Part shown: in pieces, positions 31,408 to 40,469 of the stretch
Position numbering within the stretch: position 1 is the first letter of the stretch
Layout of the letters: every line of letters begins with the position of its first letter
Assembly (NCBI GenBank): GCA_905215765.1
Contig: CAJMRP010000002.1
Coordinates: 1 to 44,189 of the forward strand
Source: an uncultured bacterium
GTDB lineage: Bacteria > Actinomycetota > Coriobacteriia > Coriobacteriales > Coriobacteriaceae
DNA: 44,189 bases
Reading direction: 5' to 3'
The notes under the pieces: model-generated
What the model saw: only the letters and a program-made list of their open reading frames with translations
The model's database searches: none
Told to the model about the DNA's origin: nothing
Translations under genes and position numbers: made by a program

Positions 31408-33561
31408 GTGGCCGAAGATATCCCCCTTGAAATCACTTCGAGTGACATGGCCAATCTGCCCATATTCATCGCCGTCCTTATCGTGGCCACCGTCGTCGTG
31501 CGCGTGTATTTTTCAATCAAACACAATGAAAAGCCGCCCATTGCCCGCGTCTTTTGGTGCGCGGCGCTCCTCATCCCGCTCGGCGTGGTAGCTGCATGGA
31601 TTACGAATCAATTGCTCGTAAATGAGGACAGTTCCCTATGGGTCCTTTCTTATTCGGCGCTCGGTGCTGCCGCCGTCGTACTTCTTGTCGAACCCTTGGT
31701 TTCGGGACTTATCGACCAAACCGATCTTGCGACGGGAACGGTTGCCTGTATTTGCCGTGACATCCTTGTCATCGCCGCTGTTTCAGCGCTCTCGTTCGTT
31801 TCACTTGAAATTGCCTGTAACGAAACGTTCTATCGCATTCCCGCCAACTCATTCGGGTTTTCCGTCGGGCTGCTCGCAACGGCTCTGCTCTCCCTTTATC
31901 TGCTGGGACAGCGTCATGGAGGCGTCATGGCCCTCGTGCCCGTCGTCTGTTGCATCCTTGGCATTGCCGAGCACTTCGTCATAACGTTTAAAGGCGAGGC
32001 CATCCTGCCAAGCGATATCTTGGCCCTTGGCACCGCAATGGAAGTGAGCGAGGGATACGAGTTTACCTTTACCGCCGGAATCGTAACCTCTCTCGCCCTG
32101 CTGGAGATTTCCCTGGGGCTTCTTTCGCTTATCCGACCGAGAAAGCTCCGTACGCCCACCCATGTCTTCCCCGCAATCGCCGCTAACCTCTGCGCTTTTC
32201 TGCTAGTGACCGTTGTGGGGCTCTCGGGCTTTTCCAGCATCGACTTGGAGCAGGCGCTGAATTTTGGATTTGACCGTTGGCAGCCCATCACCACGTATGC
32301 GTCTCAGGGTTTTATCGCTTCGTTCACCGAAATGGTCAACGAGTTGCCCATTGAGAAGCCCGAAGACTATACGCCCGATGAGGCGCAGAGCATCGAGCAG
32401 GAGCTCTCCGCCACCTACGACAGCACGTATGGCTCGAGCGAGCAGCGCGCGGCGGCCGTTGCCCAGTTCAATGAAATCAAGCCGACGATTGTTGCCGTCA
32501 TGAACGAGAGTTTTAGCGACCTTTCGTGCTTTGAGCAGCTCCAGGCGGCCGGGTACACCGGCCCCGCATTCTACAACTCGCTTCCCGACACACTTGTTCG
32601 CGGCACCATGCTCGCTTCGGTCGCCGGTGGCGGAACGGCGAACTCCGAATTCGAATTTTTGACCGGAGCGACAACGGCCTTTGTCGGATTAGGCAAAATC
32701 CCCTATCAGCTATATCAGATGAATGGTGTCAACAGTCTGGCAAAGGACCTTAAGGAGCTTGGGTATACCGCTACCGCTATGCACCCGCAAAACCCCGTCA
32801 ACTACCATCGAGATAAAATCTATCAGCAGCTGGGCTTTGGAGACTTTCTTTCGATCGGCGATTTCGAAGGTGCGCCCTGTTACCATGCCGGCGTATGCGA
32901 CTACGCCACCTATGACAAGATACTCGACCTGCTGAGGACCGACGACGCTCCGCAGTTCATCTTCGATGTCACGATGCAAAACCATGGCGGATACGATGTC
33001 GGCACCGTTCCCGCCGAAGAGCTGACAAACTATTGGGTCGAGGGAGCCAGCGAGGGCGCCAATAGCGCGCTCAACACCTATCTCACCTGCATCAACGCAT
33101 CCGACCGGGACCTCGAGTACTTTATCAACGAGCTCCGCAATATCGGCAGACCGGTTGTCCTTGTCTTTTTTGGCGACCATCAGCCGAGCGCCGCAACGAC
33201 TCTCAACGACGAGCTGTACCCTCAGGAAGATACGGCAAGCCACGCTTTCCGTATCTATCAGTCGACATATTTCGTCTGGGCTAACTATGAAATCGCCGGC
33301 AATACCGAGCTCAACGTCTACGACACCGTCGGGGCAAACGAGATTGCAGCCATTACCCTTAATAAGATCGGCGCCCCGCTCACCGACTATCAAAAGGCTC
33401 TGCTTGCAACAAGGTCAGATGTGCCCACCATCAATGTCGCCGGCTACCTTGGTGCCGACGGGCTGCGCTACGACTTGGAATCTGAAGACAGCCCATACGC
33501 CTCGACGATCGACAAGCTGCAGCGCATGCAATACCTCGAGTTCGCCAGCAAAGTTCAGTAA
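31408..33561 (+). CDS. LTA synthase-like membrane sulfatase (phosphoglycerol transferase family)
   Basis: Membrane-bound enzyme of the LtaS / phosphoglycerol-transferase group, which moves polar head groups from lipids to cell-surface polymers. The 718 residues have several hydrophobic segments in the first 250 (for example IFIAVLIVATVVVRVYF) and an extracellular sulfatase-fold domain. Catalytic features are the metal-binding glutamate 367 in MNESFSDL, threonine nucleophile 410 in GGGTANSEFEFLTG, MQNHGGYD, and FGDHQPS with aspartate 590 and histidine 591. The GTG start was picked for the AGAGGA six bases upstream; 25 in-frame codons before it have no SD. Alternatives are other surface-polymer transferases or lipid-A-like modifiers. 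It is the first gene of the plus-strand block. Confidence 0.82.
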   Translation: MAEDIPLEITSSDMANLPIFIAVLIVATVVVRVYFSIKHNEKPPIARVFWCAALLIPLGVVAAWITNQLLVNEDSSLWVLSYSALGAAAVVLLVEPLVSGLIDQTDLATGTVACICRDILVIAAVSALSFVSLEIACNETFYRIPANSFGFSVGLLATALLSLYLLGQRHGGVMALVPVVCCILGIAEHFVITFKGEAILPSDILALGTAMEVSEGYEFTFTAGIVTSLALLEISLGLLSLIRPRKLRTPTHVFPAIAANLCAFLLVTVVGLSGFSSIDLEQALNFGFDRWQPITTYASQGFIASFTEMVNELPIEKPEDYTPDEAQSIEQELSATYDSTYGSSEQRAAAVAQFNEIKPTIVAVMNESFSDLSCFEQLQAAGYTGPAFYNSLPDTLVRGTMLASVAGGGTANSEFEFLTGATTAFVGLGKIPYQLYQMNGVNSLAKDLKELGYTATAMHPQNPVNYHRDKIYQQLGFGDFLSIGDFEGAPCYHAGVCDYATYDKILDLLRTDDAPQFIFDVTMQNHGGYDVGTVPAEELTNYWVEGASEGANSALNTYLTCINASDRDLEYFINELRNIGRPVVLVFFGDHQPSAATTLNDELYPQEDTASHAFRIYQSTYFVWANYEIAGNTELNVYDTVGANEIAAITLNKIGAPLTDYQKALLATRSDVPTINVAGYLGADGLRYDLESEDSPYASTIDKLQRMQYLEFASKVQ

Positions 33562-33621
33562 GCCCGCCCATTCGCTTGGACCCATCGTATTGCAAGCACG
33601 CTCGGCCCAAATGCATCGTAA

Positions 33622-33651
33622 ATGACTCCCGCTCGCAAACGAGGGTACAAT
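33622..33651 (+). promoter_or_regulatory. Candidate mrp promoter with an inverted repeat in the spacer
   Basis: ATGACT (33622-33627) and TACAAT (33646-33651) are separated by 18 bp, 56 bp before the mrp ATG. The spacer contains CTCG and CGAG around four bases, a small inverted repeat that might bind a regulator. The GC-rich run GGGGCCCCGG lies in the leader. Confidence 0.4.
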
Positions 33652-33706
33652 GACGCTCGTGTCACATCACGGGGCCCCGGCCCCAACATATACAAAGGAG
33701 TCATAC

Positions 33707-34537
33707 ATGGGTTGCGAGCACGCACAGGCCGCCGGCGGACAAACGTCGCCGTCGCAATTTGAGGAGAATACGCTGTCCGAGGTCAAACGCGTCATCGCCG
33801 TGCTTTCCGGCAAGGGCGGTGTCGGCAAGTCGTTTGTCACCGGTGCCATCGCCACCGAGCTTGCCCGTCACGGCCACAAGGTCGGCGTCCTCGATGCCGA
33901 CATCACCGGTCCCTCTATCCCCAAGATGTTCGGTATGAGCGGACGCCACGTCCATGCCCTTGGCAACCTCATGCTGCCTGAAATCTCCGAGCACGGCGTC
34001 AAGGTCATGAGCTCCAACCTTCTGCTCCAAAACGAGACCGACCCCGTCCTTTGGCGCGGTCCGGTCATCGCAGGCGCCATCAGGCAGTTCTGGAGCGAGA
34101 CCTCGTGGGGCCCCATCGACTACCTGCTGGTCGACATGCCTCCGGGAACAGGCGACGTCGCACTCACCGTCTTCCAGTCACTGCCCGTCGACGGCATCGT
34201 CATCGTCACGAGCCCGCAGGATCTGGTCTCGATGATCGTCGCCAAGGCGGTCAACATGGCCGAGAAGATGAACGTCCCCATTCTGGGCATCGTCGAGAAC
34301 ATGAGCCATATTGAGTGCCCCGACTGCGGCAAGAAGATCGAGGTCTTTGGCAAGAGCAAGCTCCCCGAGGTCGCAGAGCGCTATAACCTCGACATCTTGG
34401 GCACGCTTCCCATTAATCCGGCACTCGCCGAGGCCTGCGATAAGGGCGAGGTCGAGACCGCGCTGCCCGATGGCATGTTGCCCAAGGCAGTCTCTGCCGT
34501 CGAGGCTATTACCCCGCACGAGACCGACGAGGCCTAA
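33707..34537 (+). CDS. mrp: Mrp/NBP35-family Fe-S cluster carrier ATPase
   Basis: Cytoplasmic P-loop ATPase that holds and transfers iron-sulfur clusters. The 276 residues contain the deviant Walker A GKGGVGKS (35-42), DADITGPSIPKMFG, LVDMPPGTGDVALT, and the CPDC motif (cysteines 204 and 207) that binds the bridging cluster in the dimer. A short cysteine-bearing N-terminus (MGCEHAQ) precedes the ATPase domain. AAAGGAG lies six bases before the ATG. The stop codon abuts the GTG start of the flavoprotein gene that follows, so the two are probably co-translated. Confidence 0.94.
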   Translation: MGCEHAQAAGGQTSPSQFEENTLSEVKRVIAVLSGKGGVGKSFVTGAIATELARHGHKVGVLDADITGPSIPKMFGMSGRHVHALGNLMLPEISEHGVKVMSSNLLLQNETDPVLWRGPVIAGAIRQFWSETSWGPIDYLLVDMPPGTGDVALTVFQSLPVDGIVIVTSPQDLVSMIVAKAVNMAEKMNVPILGIVENMSHIECPDCGKKIEVFGKSKLPEVAERYNLDILGTLPINPALAEACDKGEVETALPDGMLPKAVSAVEAITPHETDEA

Positions 34538-35809
34538 GTGAACACGAGCGCCCTCTATGACGTCCTGGTAATCGGCGGCGGGGCTTCAAGCCTCGCCGCC
34601 GCCATTACGGCCGCACGTGCTGGCAAAAGCGTCTGCATCGTTGAGCGCGATGTCGCCTGCGGCCTTAAGCTCCTTGCGACCGGTAACGGCCGCTGCAACC
34701 TCTCCAACGAATCGATTGATCCTCAGCGGTATAACCACCCCGCATTCGTCGAATCTGTCATGGGCCCCCAACCCGAACAAGAGCTTATGGGTTTCTTCTC
34801 CTCGCTGGGCATCATGACAACCTCCGAGGAAGGCCGGCTGTACCCGCGCTCCCTTCGCGCCGAATCGGTGCGCGACGCACTTCTCAATGTTTGCGACCGC
34901 CTGGGTATCACCTTAATCTGCGGAGCCAACGTTGCCTCGGCACACAAAGCTTCCGAAGGCTGGGCACTCCAAATAGACCGTCCAGCGCGGGCGCTCAAGG
35001 CAAAAAAGCACGACGACCGAAAATCGGAGCTCCGCTCGCTTCGGAAAGCGCTCGCCGATGTCCCTCGCAAGAACGAGGCCCTGGAGGCACATGCCGTAAT
35101 TATCGCCACGGGTGGCAACCCCACCGGTATCGCCGATACGTTTCGCCTCCCCCTCACTTCGCTGCGCCCCATCCTCTGCCCCGTATCGGCAACGGTCGTC
35201 GGCGATCGGGCGGCACTCAAGACGTTGGATGGCCTGCGCGTCCGCGCCCGCTTGACGCTCGCCCGCAATCATAATGAGCTCTGGCACGAAGACGGTGAAG
35301 TCCTGTTTCGAACCTTCGGTATCTCGGGCGTCGCTGTCTTCAACCTCTCCCGTCGTATCCAGCGCGGCGATACGATCCTGCTCGACGTTTTCCCCGACCT
35401 CTCTAAAGACGAGTTGCTCGATATGCTTAACCGGCGCGTTGAGCTGCTCGGCGGCTTTTCGCCCCGCGATCCCCGTTGGCTCGACGGTATGCTTGCCCCG
35501 CAACTCTCCCGCGTCGTCTGCACAGCGTTCGAGCAGTGCCATCCAGGCTCCAACGATGTCATCCACCTGGTCTCGATCCTCAAGCACTTTAAGTTGCTCG
35601 TCGAAGGAACCGCCGAGGAGCGCTCGGCGCAGGTCACGCGTGGTGGCATATCTGTCGAGAGCATCTCAACACCCAGTCTACGCGCGCGCAGCGCTGTCGA
35701 CGCCCCGCTTTACGTCTGCGGCGAAGCGCTCGACATCGACGCCGATTGCGGAGGCTTTAACCTTGCGTGGGCCTGGCTCTCGGGCATTCGCGCTGCAAGC
35801 AGCCTGTAG
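34538..35809 (+). CDS. HI0933/BaiN-type FAD flavoprotein
   Basis: NAD(P)/FAD-dependent oxidoreductase of the HI0933 family, 423 residues. The N-terminal Rossmann motif VLVIGGGASSLAAAITAARAG (residues 9-29) is followed by the family sequence ACGLKLLATGNGRCNLSN, and the C-terminus has CGEALDIDADCGGFNLAWAWLSG, which closes the FAD site. The middle part is less conserved. Members include YhiN and the bile-acid enzyme BaiN, but most have no known substrate, and none can be assigned here. The GTG start abuts the mrp stop; a terminator follows. A link to Fe-S chemistry through Mrp is only suggested by position. Confidence 0.86.
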   Translation: MNTSALYDVLVIGGGASSLAAAITAARAGKSVCIVERDVACGLKLLATGNGRCNLSNESIDPQRYNHPAFVESVMGPQPEQELMGFFSSLGIMTTSEEGRLYPRSLRAESVRDALLNVCDRLGITLICGANVASAHKASEGWALQIDRPARALKAKKHDDRKSELRSLRKALADVPRKNEALEAHAVIIATGGNPTGIADTFRLPLTSLRPILCPVSATVVGDRAALKTLDGLRVRARLTLARNHNELWHEDGEVLFRTFGISGVAVFNLSRRIQRGDTILLDVFPDLSKDELLDMLNRRVELLGGFSPRDPRWLDGMLAPQLSRVVCTAFEQCHPGSNDVIHLVSILKHFKLLVEGTAEERSAQVTRGGISVESISTPSLRARSAVDAPLYVCGEALDIDADCGGFNLAWAWLSGIRAASSL

Positions 35810-35839
35810 CCGCGCAGTCTATAATCAAAAACGCATTCG

Positions 35840-35875
35840 GGCCGTCTGGGATACCGGACGGCCTCTTTCTTGCCT
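35840..35875 (+). terminator. Intrinsic terminator after the HI0933-type gene
   Basis: A 10-bp stem with one G-U pair and a four-base loop (arms about 35840-35849 and 35854-35863) is followed on the plus strand by TCTTTCTT. It lies just before the SD of the next flavoprotein gene. Confidence 0.65.
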
Positions 35876-35889
35876 CTAAGGAGACCTCG

Positions 35890-37530
35890 ATGATCGAAAT
35901 CACCCAAGTCAACGCGTCGCTCGATGAAGCCGGCGATGAAAATGCCTGCCTCATTGTTGGCAAGCGAGTCGCCAAGCGCGTCCTACGTTGCAAGGACTCC
36001 GAGATCAAGTCCATCGAGCTCCACCGCAAGTCAATCGACGCTCGCAAAAAACGAGACGTCCATTTTATCCTGAGCTTTCGTGTTGAGCTGACTAGTCCCC
36101 ACCTCGAGCGAGAAGCGGTCGACAGCGTCGCCGAGCGTGACCGCTCGCGCGTACGCGCGATAGATGACGATGAGCCTTCATTCCCCTTCCCCGTTTCCGG
36201 CGCACCCAAAGAGCGCCCCGTCGTCATCGGTGCCGGATGCGCCGGCCTTTTCGCCGCACTCACCCTTGCCGAAGCAGGTCTTAAGCCCTTGCTCATCGAG
36301 CGCGGCGACCCGGCATTTCGCCGCTCGCATGCGATCGACCTCTTTCTAAAGGAGCGCATCCTCGACCCCGAGAGTAATATCCAGTTTGGTCTGGGCGGCG
36401 CGGGGACCTTCTCGGACGGCAAGCTCAATACAGGAACAAAAAATCCCGCCCATCGCCTTATCCTCGAAACCTTCGTCGAGGCGGGTGCGCCCCGCGATAT
36501 TCTGTGGGATGCCAAGCCGCACATTGGCTCCGACATCCTTCCCACGGTTGTCACCGCTATATCCCAGCGCATCGAGCAGCTCGGAGGTGTCGTCCGTTAT
36601 CGAACAAAGCTCGTCGACATTCACATCGACGCGTCTGGCGCCATTACCGGTATTGATGTCCAATCGTCCCAAGACGCCGCTTGCGAGCCAATCGAGACAA
36701 AGCACCTCATCCTCGCCTGCGGGCATTCTGCTCGCGATATTTTTGAGCTCCTTAAGGACCACAACGTGGCCCTCGCACAAAAGACCTTTGCCATGGGCGT
36801 TCGCATCGAGCATCCGCAGCGCGACATCGACCGAGCCCAATATGGAGCCTCGGCGGGACATCCAGCGCTCGGGGCGGCCCCTTACAAACTTGTTGCCCAT
36901 CTTCCCAACGGCCGCAGCGTGTTCTCGTTTTGCATGTGCCCCGGCGGGCAGGTTGTCGCCGCCTCTTCCGAGCAGGGCCACCTGTGCGTCAACGGCGCCA
37001 GCCTCAATGCCCGCGACGGACGCAACGCAAACGCCGCCCTGCTCGTTAACGTCACGCCTGAGGACCTTCCCAACGATGACCCGCTCGCCGGCATCGAGCT
37101 CCAGCGCGCCTGCGAGGCGGCCGCCTATCGCCTGGGCGGTTCCAACTGGAACGCACCGGCACAACTCGTCGGAGATTTCCTCGCAGGACGCGCCAGCAAG
37201 GCGCCCGGAAAGGTAAAGCCCACCTATCCGCTCGGTGTGACCTGGACGGCAATTGACGAAGCCCTGCCGCAGGATATCGTCGAGTCGCTCCGCCTGGGAC
37301 TTCCCCTACTCGGAAAAAAGCTACGAGGCTACGACCGTCCCGATGCCGTTCTTACCGGCGTGGAGACTCGTTCGAGCTCACCGGTCACTGTCACCCGAGA
37401 CCGAACGTGCCATGCCGTGTCGACCCCGGGCCTCTACCCTTGTGGTGAGGGAGCTGGATATGCCGGCGGCATCATGAGCGCGGCCACCGACGGCATCCGT
37501 TGTGCTGAAGCCCTGATCGCAGACCTCTAA
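35890..37530 (+). CDS. FAD-dependent dehydrogenase (COG2509-type flavoprotein)
   Basis: A 546-residue FAD protein of the uncharacterised dehydrogenase group COG2509. A roughly 90-residue N-terminal domain (IEITQVNASLDE to the basic segment RKSIDARKKRDVHFILSF) precedes a Rossmann motif VVIGAGCAGLFAALTLAEAG from residue 111. Further on come FGLGGAGTFSDGKLNTG, characteristic of the group, LACGHSARDIFELL and the closing GEGAGYAGGIMSAATDG. The ATG was selected because AAGGAG lies eight bases upstream; 41 in-frame codons before it overlap the previous gene's end and its terminator. Substrate unknown. Confidence 0.84.
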   Translation: MIEITQVNASLDEAGDENACLIVGKRVAKRVLRCKDSEIKSIELHRKSIDARKKRDVHFILSFRVELTSPHLEREAVDSVAERDRSRVRAIDDDEPSFPFPVSGAPKERPVVIGAGCAGLFAALTLAEAGLKPLLIERGDPAFRRSHAIDLFLKERILDPESNIQFGLGGAGTFSDGKLNTGTKNPAHRLILETFVEAGAPRDILWDAKPHIGSDILPTVVTAISQRIEQLGGVVRYRTKLVDIHIDASGAITGIDVQSSQDAACEPIETKHLILACGHSARDIFELLKDHNVALAQKTFAMGVRIEHPQRDIDRAQYGASAGHPALGAAPYKLVAHLPNGRSVFSFCMCPGGQVVAASSEQGHLCVNGASLNARDGRNANAALLVNVTPEDLPNDDPLAGIELQRACEAAAYRLGGSNWNAPAQLVGDFLAGRASKAPGKVKPTYPLGVTWTAIDEALPQDIVESLRLGLPLLGKKLRGYDRPDAVLTGVETRSSSPVTVTRDRTCHAVSTPGLYPCGEGAGYAGGIMSAATDGIRCAEALIADL

Positions 37531-37558
37531 CGCACGAATTCCAGCGCGCAAAAGACAT

Positions 37559-37590
37559 AGGCCCCGAGCTCCACAGGGAACTCGAGGCCT
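37559..37590. terminator. Bidirectional terminator between convergent genes
   Basis: Arms 37559-37568 and 37581-37590 pair over ten positions with one mismatch, and an inner TCC/GGA stem closes on four bases. The sequence after it is CTATTTCTT on the plus strand and ATGTCTTTTG on the minus strand. It serves the flavoprotein gene and uvrB, which converge here. Confidence 0.65.
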
Positions 37591-37595
37591 GTTCG

Positions 37596-39836
37596 CTATT
37601 TCTTAAACCGTGCACCCTGGCGTTTTCTGCCCGATGCGAACGTGGAACCCTTGCGGGCCTGCGAACGTAAGCGCTCGATCGTCTCGTCCTCAGACGCACC
37701 CTCGAGCATCGCCCGAATCTGAACGACGGCATCGCGCAGGCGCGCCGCCTCCTCAAAGTCCATGGCGGCAGAAGCGTTACGCATATCCTCTTCCATGGTT
37801 TCGACAATCCGCACAAGCTCGTCATGCGGCAGTTCTTCCAACTGCTCCGCAAGTGTCTGCTCGGGCGCCACTGTTTCCGGCACGCCGCCCTCGCCCGACT
37901 CATCGGGCGTATAGAATGCACCATGGCCAAGAGAGTCGCCCTTCGAGCGTCCCTTGGAACCCACGGTTTTTTCGGCCTCGGCAATAAAACTTGAGATGTC
38001 GTTGATGGCCTTGCGCACCGTCTTGGGCACGATGCCATGCTCTTCGTTATATGCCATCTGAATCTCGCGACGGCGCTGCGTCTCTTCGATGGCCTCCTTC
38101 ATCGAATCGGTCACAACGTCCGCATACATGATGACTTCGCCATCGGCGTTACGGGCCGCGCGGCCAATCGTCTGAATCAGCGAACGGCGGTTGCGCAAGA
38201 AGCCTTCCTTATCGGCATCGAGAATTGCCACCAGTGAGACCTCGGGGAGATCCAAGCCCTCGCGAAGCAGGTTGATGCCAACGAGGACATCGATCTTGCC
38301 CTCGCGCAGCGTTCGCAGGATCTCGACACGGTCCATTGTCGCCGTATCAGAGTGCATGTAATTGACCTTAATGCCCGCGTCGAGCAGATGGTCGGTCAGG
38401 TCCTCGGCCATGCGCTTGGTCAACGTGGTCACCAGCACGCGCTCCTTGCGGGCAACGCGCTCGCGAATCTCGTCCTCAAGATCGTCAATCTGCCCACGAA
38501 CCGGACGCACATCGATCTTGGGATCGAGCAGACCGGTCGGACGAATAATCTGCTCAACGTCGTTCTGGCTAACCCGCAGCTCATAGTCGCCCGGTGTTGC
38601 CGAAACGTAGATGAACTGGGGAATCCTCGCCTCAAACTCATCGAAACGAAGCGGGCGGTTATCGAGCGCCGAGGGCAGGCGAAAACCGTGTTCCACCAGC
38701 GTCACCTTACGCGAGCGGTCACCTTCGTGCATGCCGCGAATCTGCGGCACCGTCACATGGCTCTCATCGATGATGCAGAGCATATCCTTGGGAAAGTAAT
38801 CGATTAGGGTAAACGGCGGCTCACCCGGTTTGCGACCGTCCAGATGACGCGAGTAGTTCTCGATGCCGTTGCAAAAGCCCATCGTCTCGAGCATCTCAAG
38901 ATCATAATCGGTGCGCTGCTGCAGACGCTGCGCCTCGAGCAACTTGTCGGTCGCCTTGAGCTCCGCCACGCGCTTCTCGCACTCTTCGCTGATCGATTTC
39001 AGAGCCGCCTTGACCTTCGGCTTCTCGGTCACGTAGTGCGATGCCGGCCATACGGGGATGGCCTCGTACTCACGAAGCATCTCACCGGTGACCTCATCGA
39101 TCTCGGCAATCAGCTCGACCTCGTCGCCAAAGAACTCAAACCGCAACGGATGCTCGGCATAAGGCGGATACACGTCGACAACATCGCCGCGCACGCGGAA
39201 CGTGCCGCGTGCCAGGTCATAGTCATTGCGATCATATTGAATGTCGATAAGTGCATGGATAAAGTCATCGCGCTCGAGCGGCACCTTCTTGTCGACGTTT
39301 GGAGCCAGACCCGCATAGTCCTCAGGAGAGCCAATGCCATAGATACACGAGACCGATGCGACAACGATCACATCGCGTCGAGAGAGCAGTGACGCGGTCG
39401 CCTGATGGCGCAGCATCTCGACCTCTTCGTTAATCGAGGAGTCTTTCTCGATATATGTATCGCTTTGCGGCACATACGCCTCGGGCTGATAGTAGTCGTA
39501 GTACGAGACGAAGTAGACCACAGCGTTGTTGGGAAAGAACTCTTTGAGCTCGCTCGCAAGCTGAGCGGCGAGCGTTTTATTCGGAGCCATGACCAGCGTC
39601 GGCTTTCCCAGGGCCTCAATAGTCTTTGCCATCGTGAAGGTCTTGCCCGAACCAGTCACGCCCAGCAAAACCTGATAGCGGTCTCCGTCCCTCACGCCCT
39701 GCACAAGCGACTCAATGGCCTTAGGCTGAGAACCGGCAGGCTCATAGGGAGACACGACCTTAAACGGCACGTCAGAGCCTTCAACGCCAAAGCGCTTAAG
39801 TTCACCACCAACGCGTTCTACTTCAAATTCCGCCAT
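37596..39836 (-). CDS. uvrB: Excinuclease ABC subunit B
   Basis: Helicase-like damage-verification subunit of nucleotide excision repair. The 746 residues include Walker A GVTGSGKT (59-66), the DNA-inserting beta-hairpin sequence YYDYYQPEAYVP, the UvrC-contact and helicase motifs, and a C-terminal UVR motif (NASAAMDFEEAARLRDAV). It is longer than E. coli UvrB because of an acidic Gly/Glu-rich linker before the UVR motif and a basic tail (ARKGSTFASGRKRQGARFKK). AGGAG lies five bases before the ATG. It is last in the coaE-transglycosylase-uvrB run; no LexA-like box was seen directly in front of it. Confidence 0.97.
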   Translation of the reverse strand: MAEFEVERVGGELKRFGVEGSDVPFKVVSPYEPAGSQPKAIESLVQGVRDGDRYQVLLGVTGSGKTFTMAKTIEALGKPTLVMAPNKTLAAQLASELKEFFPNNAVVYFVSYYDYYQPEAYVPQSDTYIEKDSSINEEVEMLRHQATASLLSRRDVIVVASVSCIYGIGSPEDYAGLAPNVDKKVPLERDDFIHALIDIQYDRNDYDLARGTFRVRGDVVDVYPPYAEHPLRFEFFGDEVELIAEIDEVTGEMLREYEAIPVWPASHYVTEKPKVKAALKSISEECEKRVAELKATDKLLEAQRLQQRTDYDLEMLETMGFCNGIENYSRHLDGRKPGEPPFTLIDYFPKDMLCIIDESHVTVPQIRGMHEGDRSRKVTLVEHGFRLPSALDNRPLRFDEFEARIPQFIYVSATPGDYELRVSQNDVEQIIRPTGLLDPKIDVRPVRGQIDDLEDEIRERVARKERVLVTTLTKRMAEDLTDHLLDAGIKVNYMHSDTATMDRVEILRTLREGKIDVLVGINLLREGLDLPEVSLVAILDADKEGFLRNRRSLIQTIGRAARNADGEVIMYADVVTDSMKEAIEETQRRREIQMAYNEEHGIVPKTVRKAINDISSFIAEAEKTVGSKGRSKGDSLGHGAFYTPDESGEGGVPETVAPEQTLAEQLEELPHDELVRIVETMEEDMRNASAAMDFEEAARLRDAVVQIRAMLEGASEDETIERLRSQARKGSTFASGRKRQGARFKK

Positions 39837-39887
39837 GGATACTCCTAACTCATATATCTGCAGTATACGCAGGCGGCAGGCATAGTC

Positions 39888-40469
39888 CTATACGAACCGA
39901 TCGGGATAGAGGGTCTTGTAGCGAACCCAGGCATTATTGACACGAATCAGATACGCCTGCGTCTCGGGAAAGGTGATTGCATTATGAAGCGACGTACTCT
40001 GCTGCGCCCATCCGTCGACATTGCCCATGCCGGCGTTATAGGCGGCAATAGCACTGTCAGTCGACCCGTTAAAATACGCTAGAAGATACGAGAGATACGC
40101 ACAGCCAAACTCGATATTCGTAGCCGGATCATTAAGGTTATCGGCCGAATACTCGCCACCGTCGACAAGGCCCTTGGCGATCATATCCTGGGCAGTCTCG
40201 GGCATCAGCTGCATCAATCCCTGAGCACCCTGATTCGACACGGCCTCGGGATCCCAATTCGATTCAGACTTAATGACAGCGCACACCAGATACGGATCCA
40301 GATTATGCGAAATACTGGATTGCTTTACATACGCCTCGTAGTCAATCGGATACAGCGGCTTAAAGAAAGCGGCAGGAGCATACGAGTAAACGAATGAGAT
40401 AAGGCCGAAGGCAAAAACGGCAGCCAGCGGTATAAGGCGATACCACGTAAGGAAACGTGTCTTAGGCAT
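39888..40469 (-). CDS. Membrane-anchored lytic transglycosylase (SLT domain)
   Basis: Peptidoglycan-cleaving enzyme of the Slt/MltE type, 194 residues. A single N-terminal membrane segment (about residues 11-30) anchors it; the SLT domain has the catalytic glutamate 69 in IKSESNWDPEAVS, then GAQGLMQLMPETA, the NIEFGCAYLSYLL stretch and AIAAYNAGMGNV. No lipobox is present, so it is signal-anchored and not a lipoprotein. The ATG overlaps the coaE stop by eight bases (ATGCCTAA). Such small SLT proteins stand next to coaE in several Gram-positives; the link is genomic and not functional as far as is known. Confidence 0.9.
   Translation of the reverse strand: MPKTRFLTWYRLIPLAAVFAFGLISFVYSYAPAAFFKPLYPIDYEAYVKQSSISHNLDPYLVCAVIKSESNWDPEAVSNQGAQGLMQLMPETAQDMIAKGLVDGGEYSADNLNDPATNIEFGCAYLSYLLAYFNGSTDSAIAAYNAGMGNVDGWAQQSTSLHNAITFPETQAYLIRVNNAWVRYKTLYPDRFV

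Noticed and set aside
39888..39906. A CGAAC sequence upstream of uvrB considered as half of a LexA box.
   Set aside because: It lies within the end of the transglycosylase gene, and the second half-site does not match the consensus.
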